A DNA stretch of 64,000 nt from Pelagicoccus albus (GTDB lineage: Bacteria > Verrucomicrobiota > Verrucomicrobiia > Opitutales > Opitutaceae): positions 62,001 through 126,000 of the forward strand of contig NZ_JACHVC010000001.1 in the NCBI RefSeq assembly GCF_014230145.1, in the 5' to 3' direction. The notes under the pieces were generated by a model. The model saw only the letters and a list, made by a program, of their open reading frames with translations. It was not told where the DNA came from and searched no databases. Within the stretch, counting starts at the first letter, position 1, and each line of letters opens with the position of its first letter. Both the position numbers and the translations under genes were made by a program. Shown here piece by piece: positions 19,814 to 28,687 of the stretch.

Positions 19814-22056
19814 AGGAATCTCCAAGCTGCGGCGACGCCGGCGCAGAGGATAAACCCGATGGCTAGGGGCATCGCGGTGGCGATGGTCGTCCACTTGGCG
19901 CTGCGAGTTTCCTTGTAGATCGTGTAGATGGTCGTGGAGCAAGGGTTGTGGCAGAGGCTGAAAAGCATCAGGCAAATCGCGGTCAGCAAGGTCCATCCGC
20001 CAGCATGAAGGATTTGGCTCAGCGGACTGCCATCCACTTCGAACATTACGCCTGCTCCCTGTTCTCCCACGCCGCTGACTCCAGTGACCTGAACGGTTAG
20101 CATCAGGACGGTTGGAATAACAATTTCATTGGCAGGGATCGCTACCACGTAGGCGAGGAGGATGACTCCATTCAAGCCTAGCGCCCAACCAATGGGCTCA
20201 AGCCAGTTGACCAAATGGATGGCGGTGGAAGCTCCTGCGAAATCGACGTTGGAGATTAGCCAGATTACGGCTCCTGCCGGAGCTGCGAAAACGATGGCAC
20301 GCCAAAGAACGAACAATGTACGATCGATGAGCGAAGTGTAGAAGGTGCGAATGATGTTAGGGGGTCGGTAGGGAGGAAGCTCCAGGCTAAACGTCGAGGC
20401 CTCTCCCTTTAGTACCGTCCGCGATAGAGCCCAAGAGGTGATCAAGGTGAAGGCCACTCCCAATAAAGTGACCGCCAGCACCGCGGCCGCCGCGGTCAGT
20501 CCGGCCAATGCGGGCGGAGCCAGAGCCCCAATGAAAATGGTGGCGATCAAAATTTGCGTCGGCCAACGGCCGTTGCAGAGGGAGAAGTTGTTGGTCAGGA
20601 TGGCGATCAGCTTCTCGCGAGGGGACTCGATGATGCGGGTGGCGATGACTCCAGCTGCGTTGCAGCCAAGGCCCATACACATGGTCAGGGCTTGCTTGCC
20701 GTGGGCTCCGGCCTTTTGGAAATAACGGTCCAAGTTGAAGGCCACTCTCGGAAGGTAGCCGAAGTCCTCCAGTAGGGTGAATAGCGGGAAGAAGATGGCC
20801 ATCGGTGGCAGCATCACACTGACAACCCATGCCGTGGTCAGATAGATTCCGTCGATGAGCAGCCCGTCTATCCAGAAAGGGACGCCGATTTGGGCGGAAA
20901 ACTCTTTTAAGGCGGGATGCCATGAATCCATGAGAAGTGAGGCCAACATGGAGGAGGGATAGTTTGCCCCTGTAATGGTAAGCCAAAGGACGATAGCGAG
21001 GCAGAGGATCATAACCGGAATGCCGGTCAGCCTCGAAGTAAGCAGGCGGTCTAATCGGTGCTCCCAGGATGAGCGCTTCGATTCGCCCTTTTTTCGGCAA
21101 TGTTTTTCGGAGAGCTTTGCCGCTTCCGCGTAGATGTTCTCCACCCATTTATCGCGAGAATTGCTGGGAATTTCCCAATGCAATCTCGCTGCCGCCGATA
21201 AGATTGCGTCCCTTTGCTCCGGAGTTGAAACCGAAGCCAAAGCTGCGGAAGCTCTCTTTTCCTCGATTCGTTCTGTCTGCGGATCTCCATCGGTGCTGTC
21301 GAGCTCGCCCTCGGATATCGCTTCTATCATGCGCCGATCGCCCTCAAGCAAACGCATGGCGATCCAAGGTGCCTGATTCACGTGAGGAAAGGCCTCGTTT
21401 ATCAGTCCCTCTAGTTCGGCCATAGCGGTTTTCAGGGCCGGCGTATCGCTTTTCAGCTGGCGGGGGCGGCAAACCGTTTCGCCGGAGGCGATGCGTGCGA
21501 TTTCGTTGGTCAGGCTGGAAATGCCATCCTTTTGTCGCGCGGAACAAGGAATGACGGGGACTCCTAAGTCGCGGGCCAAGCCGCGGGTATCGATTTCGAT
21601 GCCGTGGGCTTTCGCTTCGTCCATAAGGTTTAGGCAAATCACAGCTCGATCCGTGATCTGCAGCACCTGGAGGGCGAGGTTCAAATTACGCTCCAAGCGA
21701 GTGGCATCCATCACGATGACAGTCACGTCCGGTTGCCCGAAGAGAATAAAGTCGCGGGCCACTTCCTCGTCCTGGGAAGCGGATAGCAGGGAATAGGTGC
21801 CGGGTAGATCGACAATCTTGTAGGCTTTCTCGTCGTAGGAGAAGCCCCCTTCCGCTCGGGAAATCGTTTTGCCAGGCCAGTTGCCGGTGTGTTGGCGTAG
21901 GCCGGTTAAAGCATTGAACAAAGTACTCTTGCCCGTGTTGGGATTACCCGCCAAAGCGATGACGTGGTCCCACTTCTCCATGCGGAGGCCGAGCTTTTCC
22001 AGGTGTCCGACTTTGGCCGAACAGGTGTTGCATGCGCTAGGAGGACAGCCGCTCAT
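19810..22056 (-). CDS. feoB: FeoB, ferrous iron transporter
   Basis: 748 residues. The N-terminal G domain has GNPNTGKST (37-45), DLPG (83-86) and NLMD (144-147), then a GDI-like helical region. The membrane part includes the Gate motif MCMGLGCNAAGV and the late CHNPCSTT segment. FeoB imports Fe2+ across the inner membrane. An N-terminal extension holds three Cys (residues 4, 9 and 12), possibly metal-binding. The start overlaps the upstream DtxR-FeoA gene by 20 bases, so the two are translationally coupled. Confidence 0.96.
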   Translation of the reverse strand: MSGCPPSACNTCSAKVGHLEKLGLRMEKWDHVIALAGNPNTGKSTLFNALTGLRQHTGNWPGKTISRAEGGFSYDEKAYKIVDLPGTYSLLSASQDEEVARDFILFGQPDVTVIVMDATRLERNLNLALQVLQITDRAVICLNLMDEAKAHGIEIDTRGLARDLGVPVIPCSARQKDGISSLTNEIARIASGETVCRPRQLKSDTPALKTAMAELEGLINEAFPHVNQAPWIAMRLLEGDRRMIEAISEGELDSTDGDPQTERIEEKRASAALASVSTPEQRDAILSAAARLHWEIPSNSRDKWVENIYAEAAKLSEKHCRKKGESKRSSWEHRLDRLLTSRLTGIPVMILCLAIVLWLTITGANYPSSMLASLLMDSWHPALKEFSAQIGVPFWIDGLLIDGIYLTTAWVVSVMLPPMAIFFPLFTLLEDFGYLPRVAFNLDRYFQKAGAHGKQALTMCMGLGCNAAGVIATRIIESPREKLIAILTNNFSLCNGRWPTQILIATIFIGALAPPALAGLTAAAAVLAVTLLGVAFTLITSWALSRTVLKGEASTFSLELPPYRPPNIIRTFYTSLIDRTLFVLWRAIVFAAPAGAVIWLISNVDFAGASTAIHLVNWLEPIGWALGLNGVILLAYVVAIPANEIVIPTVLMLTVQVTGVSGVGEQGAGVMFEVDGSPLSQILHAGGWTLLTAICLMLFSLCHNPCSTTIYTIYKETRSAKWTTIATAMPLAIGFILCAGVAAAWRFL

Positions 22057-22972
22057 CTGTAGTTCCCTTTCTTTTTTTGGTAATGATCTTATCGGCCTGC
22101 TCGCGTCGGAGAGCGATGGTCGCGCCCCGGATCAAGTATGCGTTTGGAGAGCCTGAGGGGCTGGTTAAGGTCAGTGTGACCTCGGTGCCGGGCACGATGC
22201 CCAAATCGAGCAAGCGGTTCCGCTCAGGGCCCCGACAAGCGGGTGAGAGCTCTACTATCGAGGCGGACTCGTGCAGCTTCAGGTCGGACAGGCGGCCTAC
22301 CTCTGGGTCGTATGACTCCTCGGCATGGAAGCTGGAGACCATGACGTTTTCGGCCGCGGAGCGACGAATCGTCGTCTGGCGGCCCTCCAGTTCAAGCAGC
22401 AAGGTTTCGGGCTGGCGTTGGGCGACCTTGATTTGCATGCCAGGGGCGAGTCCGGCTTCAATCAGAGATTGGAAAATAGTTTTAGGTTCGTCTTCCAAAT
22501 GGGCCACGCGTCCCTCCCAGCCGATTGGGCATTCCGTGAGAGGCAGGGCTTGGTTGGGGGGCAAATTTCCGTCGGCGGTCGGAATCGGGTCGCCATGTGG
22601 ATCGTAACGCGGGTGTCCCAGCTCTTCGGCGATTTCGTCGATTTCGCGTCCAGACAAAAGGTGCTCCATCTTCTCGGCCTGCAAGTGCCACTCCGTCTCG
22701 CTGAGGCCCGTCTTGCGGGCGAGGTAGGTCTCGTACAAACGGTGCGCCCTTACCACCTCGCGGGCGTATTCGAGCCCCTTAGGAGTGAGCTGGAAGGCGC
22801 TTGCCTGGGAGGTCACCAAGTCTTTTGCCCGCAGCGAAGCCAGAAGCTCGGCGGATTTTTCCAAGTCGCAAGTGAGCGCTCCAGCGAGGCTTTCGATGCT
22901 CGAGGCCCGACCGCGGTAGTCGCAGTCGTGCAGGTGCTTCAGGGCATCCTCAATCTCTATCTTCTTTTTCAT
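22037..22972 (-). CDS. DtxR-family regulator fused to two FeoA-like domains
   Basis: 311 residues. The first ~130 residues match the DtxR/MntR winged helix and dimerisation helices (IEDALKHLH ... LTPKGLEYAREVVRAHRLYETYLA, then HLLSGREIDEIAEELGHPRYDPHGDPIP). Two SH3-like FeoA units follow (about 143-213 and 228-300); the second has the FeoA pattern NRLLDLGIVPGTEVTLTL...GATIALRREQADKII. The protein could be both the iron-sensing repressor of its own operon and the FeoA partner of FeoB. A standard DtxR protein is ~230 residues with one such domain. Confidence 0.88.
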   Translation of the reverse strand: MKKKIEIEDALKHLHDCDYRGRASSIESLAGALTCDLEKSAELLASLRAKDLVTSQASAFQLTPKGLEYAREVVRAHRLYETYLARKTGLSETEWHLQAEKMEHLLSGREIDEIAEELGHPRYDPHGDPIPTADGNLPPNQALPLTECPIGWEGRVAHLEDEPKTIFQSLIEAGLAPGMQIKVAQRQPETLLLELEGRQTTIRRSAAENVMVSSFHAEESYDPEVGRLSDLKLHESASIVELSPACRGPERNRLLDLGIVPGTEVTLTLTSPSGSPNAYLIRGATIALRREQADKIITKKRKGTTDERLSS

Positions 22973-23009
22973 TTATTGACCTATTGTAAACGAACGATCG
23001 AAGTTGTGA

Positions 23010-23025
23010 TTTTGATTGATCAAAA
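23010..23025. promoter_or_regulatory. Palindrome upstream of the dtxR-feoA/feoB operon, possible operator
   Basis: TTTTGAT-TG-ATCAAAA is a perfect inverted repeat of seven bases per arm, centred 45 bases upstream of the DtxR-FeoA start. On the minus strand a TACAAT box (22983-22988) lies between it and the gene. An autoregulatory DtxR or Fur site is plausible; the sequence matches no consensus I can assert. Confidence 0.45.
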
Positions 23026-23128
23026 TGAGCATTTAGGGAACTCACTGTGGAAATAAAGGAAATTCCGCTTTCCGCGGAGCTTGTGCGCGTGCATGGGCCG
23101 CGCCACTCGCGGGGCCTTTATGGCGGCG

Positions 23129-24019
23129 TCAGCTTTGCTTGGCTTTACGGGCTCGACGGGAGAGCTTGGAGGTCTCCGCGATGACGACCATGGCTCCAGC
23201 TATGCAGAGAATCGCTGCTGGATAGAAGGAGACGGGCGGTATGTCCGCAAAAGCGAGCCAGCCCATCACGCCGGCGAACACGAACTGGTGGAGATTGACT
23301 ACAGCCAAAGTTTGGGCGGCGAAATGCCTGAGGCTTCGGTTGAGGGTCACGTGCCCTAGGGTGGTAGGCAGGATTGCCATGGCCAGCATCAGTCCGACTT
23401 CTCTCCAATTCATAATGGAAAGGCTTGGTAGAGTAGCGGCAGAATAGAGGAAACAGACTGCGGATCCGACCGCGTAAACGGGGATCATATAGAGCCATAT
23501 AGACGGGAAGTCCTTATTTAGCCGGCCGTAGGCGAGGTAGGCGGCGAAGAGGGTCATCGATCCGAAGCAGACGAGGTTTCCCCAGAGGAAATCCGGATCG
23601 ATCGAAAACGCGTTTAGGGAAAGCAATACCACTCCGCTCAAGGAAATCAGGGTGCCAAAAACCTCCTTTTTGGTTACCTTTTCTTTGACCAGAAAGAAGG
23701 CCAAAAATGGCATCACCGCGGGAGTCAGGTTGATGATCAAGGTTGCGTTGGCGGAATAGGTAAGCCGGGCGCCAGCGGCCCAGGAGATAAAGTGGAGCCC
23801 AAGCAATATTCCCGGCATGAGGCAGCGTTTCAGTTGGGAAAGCCCGACTCTGCTCTCGTGCCTCTTCCAGGCTCTTAGGAAAAGCGGGGATAGGATTATA
23901 ACTGCGAAGAGCAGTCGATAAGCGGCCAGCAAGGCAGGAGGCAGTTCGCTCGACTTGATCAGGATCACCGAAGTGGAGCAAAAGAAGACGCCAGAAAGCA
24001 GGATTAGGAAATTCACCAT
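23129..24019 (-). CDS. EamA-family (DMT) transporter
   Basis: 296 residues with ten hydrophobic helices arranged as two EamA repeats, the drug/metabolite transporter superfamily. Family-typical features are the N-terminal helix ending near a conserved Arg (LAAYRLLFA) and the repeat-two segment PTTLGHVTLNRSLRHFAAQTLAVVNL. Substrates of this family vary (amino acids, sugars, metabolites) and cannot be told from sequence. It stands alone between the feo operon and a divergent radical SAM gene. Confidence 0.9.
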   Translation of the reverse strand: MVNFLILLSGVFFCSTSVILIKSSELPPALLAAYRLLFAVIILSPLFLRAWKRHESRVGLSQLKRCLMPGILLGLHFISWAAGARLTYSANATLIINLTPAVMPFLAFFLVKEKVTKKEVFGTLISLSGVVLLSLNAFSIDPDFLWGNLVCFGSMTLFAAYLAYGRLNKDFPSIWLYMIPVYAVGSAVCFLYSAATLPSLSIMNWREVGLMLAMAILPTTLGHVTLNRSLRHFAAQTLAVVNLHQFVFAGVMGWLAFADIPPVSFYPAAILCIAGAMVVIAETSKLSRRARKAKQS

Positions 24020-24062
24020 GAGCTCTGGCTCGGGGAAGTAGGGGACTCCGTAGGCATAAGCA

Positions 24063-25103
24063 ATGCAAGGCTGGCTTTTCTGCTCGATTCTTGAGGATGG
24101 ATCATTAGCAGGTCTGCAAGTGGATTCGCAAAGATGCAGTCAGTCTAATCGATCGGTGCCGAGCCCCTTTCATCCGAAGCGTTATCATTACTATGGACGC
24201 TTCCTGAGGGAGAAGTTCGGTTGCAAGGTCTTTAAGGTCGTAGTGGACGCGGGGTTTACCTGTCCCAACCGCGATGGCCAGAAAGGCTGGGGAGGCTGCG
24301 CTTATTGCAATGTCGATTCTTTTACGCCCAAAGGAAACGGCGGTCGCTCGGCGAGCGTAGCTGAACAAGTTCTCACTGGAATAGAAAGGGCTCGCAAAAA
24401 TTACGGGGCGGAGAAATTCATGGTCTACTTCCAGCCCAATACCAACACCTATGCGGAGGTCGGCGAGTTGGAGCGTATCTATCGGGAAGCCGTTTCAGTC
24501 GCTCCTGATGATATATTGGGTCTAACTATTGGGACTCGGCCGGACTGCATCGATCGCGAAAAGCTTGAGATGCTCAAGCGGGCATTCCCCGATTTGTATG
24601 TGACGATCGAGTACGGATTGGAATCGGCGCGAGACGATATTTTGGCGTCGATCAACCGGGGGGCTACACATGCCGAATTTGTATCCGCGGTCGAGTTGAC
24701 TGCGGCCTACGGATTTGACGTTTGCGCTCATACTATCTTTGGGCTGCCGGGAGAGACGGAAGAGAATTGGATGGCTTTGGCGGAGGAATTGAATCGCCTG
24801 CCCATTCGCTTTGTAAAGCTGCATCATCTGCATGTAGTGAAAGGTTCGATACTCGCAAAACGTTACCGGGATAACCCGTTTCCCTTGTTCTCGCTAGAAA
24901 GTTATGCCGAGTTTCTGTGCCGATTCCTTCCAGCTCTCCGGGCGGATATGGTGGTGCAAAGGCTGTTTGGAGTGGCGGACGAAGACGATTTGATCGCTCC
25001 GGATTGGGGACTGCGCAAGTCGGAAATACAGCGTGAAATAGAGCGAAGCTTGGACTCTCGACAAGTGGTTCAGGGAAGCTCTTTTCCGAAAAGCGGCCTG
25101 TAG
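24063..25103 (+). CDS. Radical SAM protein, TIGR01212/YhcC type
   Basis: 346 residues. The cluster motif GFTCPNRDGQKGWGGCAYC gives the three Cys of a [4Fe-4S] radical SAM site in the arrangement of the YhcC family. HYYGRFLREKFGCKVFKVVVDAG before it, and YFQPNTNTY and IGTRPDC after it, also fit. The substrate of this family is unknown to me. The first ~40 residues before the conserved core are unusual, so the true start may be further downstream. Confidence 0.9.
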   Translation: MQGWLFCSILEDGSLAGLQVDSQRCSQSNRSVPSPFHPKRYHYYGRFLREKFGCKVFKVVVDAGFTCPNRDGQKGWGGCAYCNVDSFTPKGNGGRSASVAEQVLTGIERARKNYGAEKFMVYFQPNTNTYAEVGELERIYREAVSVAPDDILGLTIGTRPDCIDREKLEMLKRAFPDLYVTIEYGLESARDDILASINRGATHAEFVSAVELTAAYGFDVCAHTIFGLPGETEENWMALAEELNRLPIRFVKLHHLHVVKGSILAKRYRDNPFPLFSLESYAEFLCRFLPALRADMVVQRLFGVADEDDLIAPDWGLRKSEIQREIERSLDSRQVVQGSSFPKSGL

Positions 25104-25197
25104 TGGCTGCGATATCAGTCGTTGTAAAACGATTGTGAATCCTGCCCTCGTCGGAACTGGATGAATACATTATGGTCTTGAATCCGTAACGTTAGTT

Positions 25198-25206
25198 AGA
25201 GGAGGG
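25198..25206 (+). promoter_or_regulatory. Strong ribosome binding site of the 70-residue protein
   Basis: AGAGGAGGG lies three bases before the ATG at 25210, one of the best Shine-Dalgarno matches seen in the window; it supports this small gene being real. Confidence 0.7.
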
Positions 25207-25209
25207 AAA

Positions 25210-25422
25210 ATGTACGATAACACACAATTAGATATCCAGCAGAGCGATGGGACGCTGCAGCTGCGCTATCCACTGGAGGATTGGATTGAGCAATTGCTCG
25301 CCAAGTATCCGGAGGAGCTCGCATCGATTCGTCCGAATGCTTCGTCGCTCAAGAGCGACCGCTTGTATCAACTGCAGTCCAGTCTCAAGGGGACTGCCGA
25401 GTCTCGGCAAGCTGCTGGCTAG
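25210..25422 (+). CDS. Small protein of unknown function, 70 residues
   Basis: An acidic-to-neutral soluble 70-residue protein without signal peptide, Cys or known motif; residues 20-40 (YPLEDWIEQLLAKYPEELA) look helical. Evidence for reality is the strong Shine-Dalgarno sequence and the free-standing position between a radical SAM gene (106 bases upstream) and a convergent gene ending six bases away. Function unknown. Confidence 0.65.
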   Translation: MYDNTQLDIQQSDGTLQLRYPLEDWIEQLLAKYPEELASIRPNASSLKSDRLYQLQSSLKGTAESRQAAG

Positions 25423-25428
25423 AGCGGC

Positions 25429-26337
25429 TTACTTACTCTCCAGACCTGGAGGGGTGAAGGCAGGGATGTCCGAGAGGCTAAGCTCGAAGATATCTCTTTG
25501 CTCGTTGGTTACGATCAAGGTTTCGTCATCCTTCCAGCAGACCGCTTCGCACTGTTTCGCGAAGAAGGGGCGATAGTGGGATTCGCCGGCGAAGTAGTCG
25601 TCGCTGCCTTCTGGAGCGATGAATACCCAGAGGCCGGTGTAGGTGATGATCGCTAACTTCTTGCCGTCCGGGGTCGCGTCGGCTCCGGTGGCTTGCCCGC
25701 CGAGCGGAAAGTCGCTGATCAGAGTTGCCGGATTGCTCTTAGATGTATCCATCTGATCGAGACGATAAAGTTTTGCCGGGGCCTCGCTCCGGTTTTTGGA
25801 TACGAAGTAAGGCTTTCCGTGGGCGAAAAATAGGGATTCGCAATCGAAGTTTTTATTGTCCGGATCCGGGAATTTTTTCTGGTCCGGAAAATGGAAATCC
25901 ACCCGCTTGCTCGCCCTCGCCTTGAATGCGTAGCGTGGATCAGGTTCGGGCAGAATGTAGATCGCTAAATCGCGACGCGCGTTGTCGTTGTTTCCGCAAG
26001 CCGCTATCAAGAGATTGCCTTGGTCATCGGTTGAAATGTCTTCCCAATCTATATTCGTCGCTTCGCCAACTTCGATTCCCTCATACTTGATTCCTTTTTC
26101 CTCCGCCCATTCTGTTTGGATGGGATCTCCGTCGAGCGTGATGGCGAAGATGCGATTGGAGTCGCCCGAGTCATTGTGGGTCCAATACACGTTTTCGAAC
26201 TGTCGGCTTTTGGCGATGCCGGAAGATTCGCTAATGGATTTCGGTTTGATCTCGGCGATAGGGACCAGAGCGAAATTGACTGCCGCGAGAGAAGCGGCTG
26301 CTAGGGAGAGCAAGAGTGGAAAATAGCGAAACTTCAT
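25429..26337 (-). CDS. Exported propeller-like protein of unknown function
   Basis: 302 residues with a signal peptide (MKFRYFPLLLSLAAASLAA). The mature part has repeated strand-turn segments typical of beta-propellers (YWTHNDSGDSNRIFAITLDG, NIDWEDISTDDQGNLLIAACGNNDN, LAIITYTGLWVF, CEAVCWKDDETLIVTNEQRDIFEL). The first of these, HNDSGD with downstream DWEDI, is a pattern seen in secreted proteins often annotated as hypothetical or phytase-like. No catalytic residues can be assigned. Confidence 0.8.
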   Translation of the reverse strand: MKFRYFPLLLSLAAASLAAVNFALVPIAEIKPKSISESSGIAKSRQFENVYWTHNDSGDSNRIFAITLDGDPIQTEWAEEKGIKYEGIEVGEATNIDWEDISTDDQGNLLIAACGNNDNARRDLAIYILPEPDPRYAFKARASKRVDFHFPDQKKFPDPDNKNFDCESLFFAHGKPYFVSKNRSEAPAKLYRLDQMDTSKSNPATLISDFPLGGQATGADATPDGKKLAIITYTGLWVFIAPEGSDDYFAGESHYRPFFAKQCEAVCWKDDETLIVTNEQRDIFELSLSDIPAFTPPGLESK

Positions 26338-26409
26338 GAGTCGAAAGAGTTGTGGCCTCGAAAAGCAATTAAAGGGCCAGCTCGAACCGGGAGACGGATC
26401 GCTTCAATT

Positions 26410-28155
26410 TCAGCTGGCTTGCTGCTGATCGAAGAGGGACTTGTAGAGAGGACAACGCGAGTAGAGTTCCTCGTGAGCGCCGATATCCGCGATTTTTCCT
26501 TCGTTGAAGACGATGATCTTGTTGGCGTTTTTAATGGTAGAGAAACGGTGGGCTATGATGAGCACCGTCTTTCCGGCCACCAGGGCGTCGAGCGCGACTT
26601 GTACTTTGGCTTCGGACTCGGAGTCGAGGGCAGAGGTAGCCTCGTCGAGAATCAGAATCGGGGCGTTGCGCAGGAAGGCCCGAGCTATGGCGATACGTTG
26701 CTTTTGTCCTCCTGACAAGCGGGCTCCCCGTTCGCCAACCACGGTTTCGTAACCTTGCGGGCAATTGGTTTCGTCAGAGATGAAATCGTGGGCAAAGGCT
26801 TGGCGAGCGGCCTCCATGACTTCCTCGTCGGTCGCGTCTTGGCGGCCCAGTCGGATATTCTCCATGATGGTGTCGTCGAAGAGCACGGGATCCTGGGAGA
26901 CGATGGCGATTTGGTCCCGTAGATCATTCATCCGCATGTCGCGGAGATCATGTCCATCTAGAGTGATTCGGCCCTCGCTGACGTCGTAGAAGCGAGGAAC
27001 GAGATTGGCGAAAGTCGATTTGCCGGCTCCAGACGGGCCAACCAAGGCGCAGATATCTCCTTGGCTGATTACGGCGCTCGCATCCTTAAGGGCAGGAGTA
27101 GATCCATAGGAAAAGGAGACGGAGTGAAATTCGATATTGCCCAATACGTTCTGGAGTTCGACTGGCTGGGCGGGGTCATCGATATCGACGGGGGATTCTA
27201 GAATTTCGGCGATTCGTTGATAGGAGGCGACTCCCTTGGAGAGTTCCGAGGCGAAGGTCCCCAGCTTCTTCACCGCGGTGTAGGTGAGGTAGAGGGCGAG
27301 GAAAATGGAGGTGAATACGCCGCCGGGGACGCCGTTGTAGTAGCCAATCACGAATGCGATGGACAGACCCATGGAAGAGCAGACTTCAACCACCGGTCCG
27401 AGCCCGAACTGGTATTTGACGACCTTCATCTGGGAGATGAACAAGTCAGCCAAGCGTTCGGTGAAGCGGCGATTTTCCCGCTCCTGCAGGTTGAAAGCCC
27501 GGATTTCACGAGCTGCGGTGAGGTTTTGGGCAAGGTTGTTGGTCAGAGCCCCGAGTTCTTCCTGCTGTTGCCGAGCCTTTCTCTCGATCTTGTGGGTAAA
27601 CTTCCGGATCGGGAAGATGACGATGGGAAGAGCGATCAGACAGAGGTAAATCTGGTAGACTCCGTCGTTTTTCGCGGCGACGTAGTACAGGTAGAAAACC
27701 GCTCCGATAATAGTTGCCGGCTGCGTAATGACGTTGCGGGCGATAAAGGTGAGCGTCTGCTGCAGGACTGTCGTGTCGGCCGTGATTCGGGAGATTAGAT
27801 CACCCGTTTTCGAGCTTTGGAAGTAGGCGAGCGGGAGGAGCTGGATTCGCGAAAAGACGCGGGATCTCAGGCTCTGTATTGAGGCGAGCCCAGCGTAGTT
27901 CAGGAGATAGGCGCTCGCGAAAACGCAGATACCTAAAATGACGAAGAGAATGGGAAAGCTGGCTGCGACACCGAGGATTTGCGATGTAGACAGCTCCCGG
28001 TCGTCCGAAAGGATGAGGGTGAAGAGCTGCTCGACCCCGTTGGTTAGGCCGCCTCCGGTTACAAGTCCCGCCACCGAACCCAAGGCTACGGCGAATACGA
28101 CGGTCTTTTTATGTTCGGACAAAAGTCCGAGGAAAATCTTTAAGTCTTTGAGCAC
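26410..28155 (-). CDS. MsbA-like ABC exporter, fused permease and ATPase
   Basis: 581 residues from a GTG start. Six hydrophobic helices (residues ~15-310) precede an ATPase domain with Walker A GPSGAGKST, signature LSGGQKQRIA, Walker B ILILDEATSALD and H-loop HRFST. It has the size and order of MsbA/type IV exporters, which flip lipid A-core or other lipids or export drugs and peptides as homodimers. The exact substrate is open; an MsbA role is inferred from similarity of layout. Confidence 0.92.
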   Translation of the reverse strand: MLKDLKIFLGLLSEHKKTVVFAVALGSVAGLVTGGGLTNGVEQLFTLILSDDRELSTSQILGVAASFPILFVILGICVFASAYLLNYAGLASIQSLRSRVFSRIQLLPLAYFQSSKTGDLISRITADTTVLQQTLTFIARNVITQPATIIGAVFYLYYVAAKNDGVYQIYLCLIALPIVIFPIRKFTHKIERKARQQQEELGALTNNLAQNLTAAREIRAFNLQERENRRFTERLADLFISQMKVVKYQFGLGPVVEVCSSMGLSIAFVIGYYNGVPGGVFTSIFLALYLTYTAVKKLGTFASELSKGVASYQRIAEILESPVDIDDPAQPVELQNVLGNIEFHSVSFSYGSTPALKDASAVISQGDICALVGPSGAGKSTFANLVPRFYDVSEGRITLDGHDLRDMRMNDLRDQIAIVSQDPVLFDDTIMENIRLGRQDATDEEVMEAARQAFAHDFISDETNCPQGYETVVGERGARLSGGQKQRIAIARAFLRNAPILILDEATSALDSESEAKVQVALDALVAGKTVLIIAHRFSTIKNANKIIVFNEGKIADIGAHEELYSRCPLYKSLFDQQQAS

Positions 28156-28262
28156 GAGCTAGTGTGTTAGGAAAACCGGCAAGGGTTATCCACACTCGCA
28201 GCTCATCGCTCAAGGATTTAAAGAGTTCGCTGATTTCGGTAGTCAGCCGTTTTAGCCTGCTG

Positions 28263-28553
28263 TTAGAGGATGATGGGAAAATTCAGGCGTTTCGAGTAGT
28301 CGTAGCGATTCGGCTCGCCGTAGTCGGATAGTTTTCGCCGGCTATATGTCAGAGCAGCTGCGTCCGGACGTATGGTTTTGATCAAGGGCTGTTCTCTCTT
28401 CACGCTAGGGTCGTAGTCGGCGAAGGGATTCAGGCTCAGCGCCTCCTTGGTTTCTTCCCGCTTCTTCGCGAAGTTAGGCTTTGGCCAATTAGCGGTTGGC
28501 GATACGGATTGGGCGGTAACGGGGCAGGGGGCGTTCGTTTCAATCTGTTGCAT
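28263..28553 (-). CDS. Small protein of unknown function, 96 residues
   Basis: A basic, Pro- and Lys-rich soluble protein with no signal peptide, membrane segment or recognised motif; the middle has EETKEALSLNPFADYDPS and the C-terminus is YSKRLNFPIIL. An AGGAAC sequence seven bases before the ATG could be the ribosome binding site. It stands alone in the ~530-base space between the ABC exporter and oppC, which favours a real gene. Function unknown. Confidence 0.55.
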   Translation of the reverse strand: MQQIETNAPCPVTAQSVSPTANWPKPNFAKKREETKEALSLNPFADYDPSVKREQPLIKTIRPDAAALTYSRRKLSDYGEPNRYDYSKRLNFPIIL

Positions 28554-28687
28554 AGTATGTTCCTGTTAGTTTGAACGCCACTATGCTAAAAATGCGTAAA
28601 GAAATAAATGCAGAAGTATGTCAGGGTCGACTCAAGCTGCTGTCAGGCATGGCCTTAGGGAAAGCTCAATTCCCTAGGTAGGCGACT

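Noticed and set aside
20387-21148. 253-residue minus-strand frame
   Set aside because: Other frame inside feoB, Arg/His-rich and without domain pattern.
28653-28678. Inverted repeat downstream of oppC as a terminator
   Set aside because: Nine-pair stem with a bulge but no T-run on the transcribed side.
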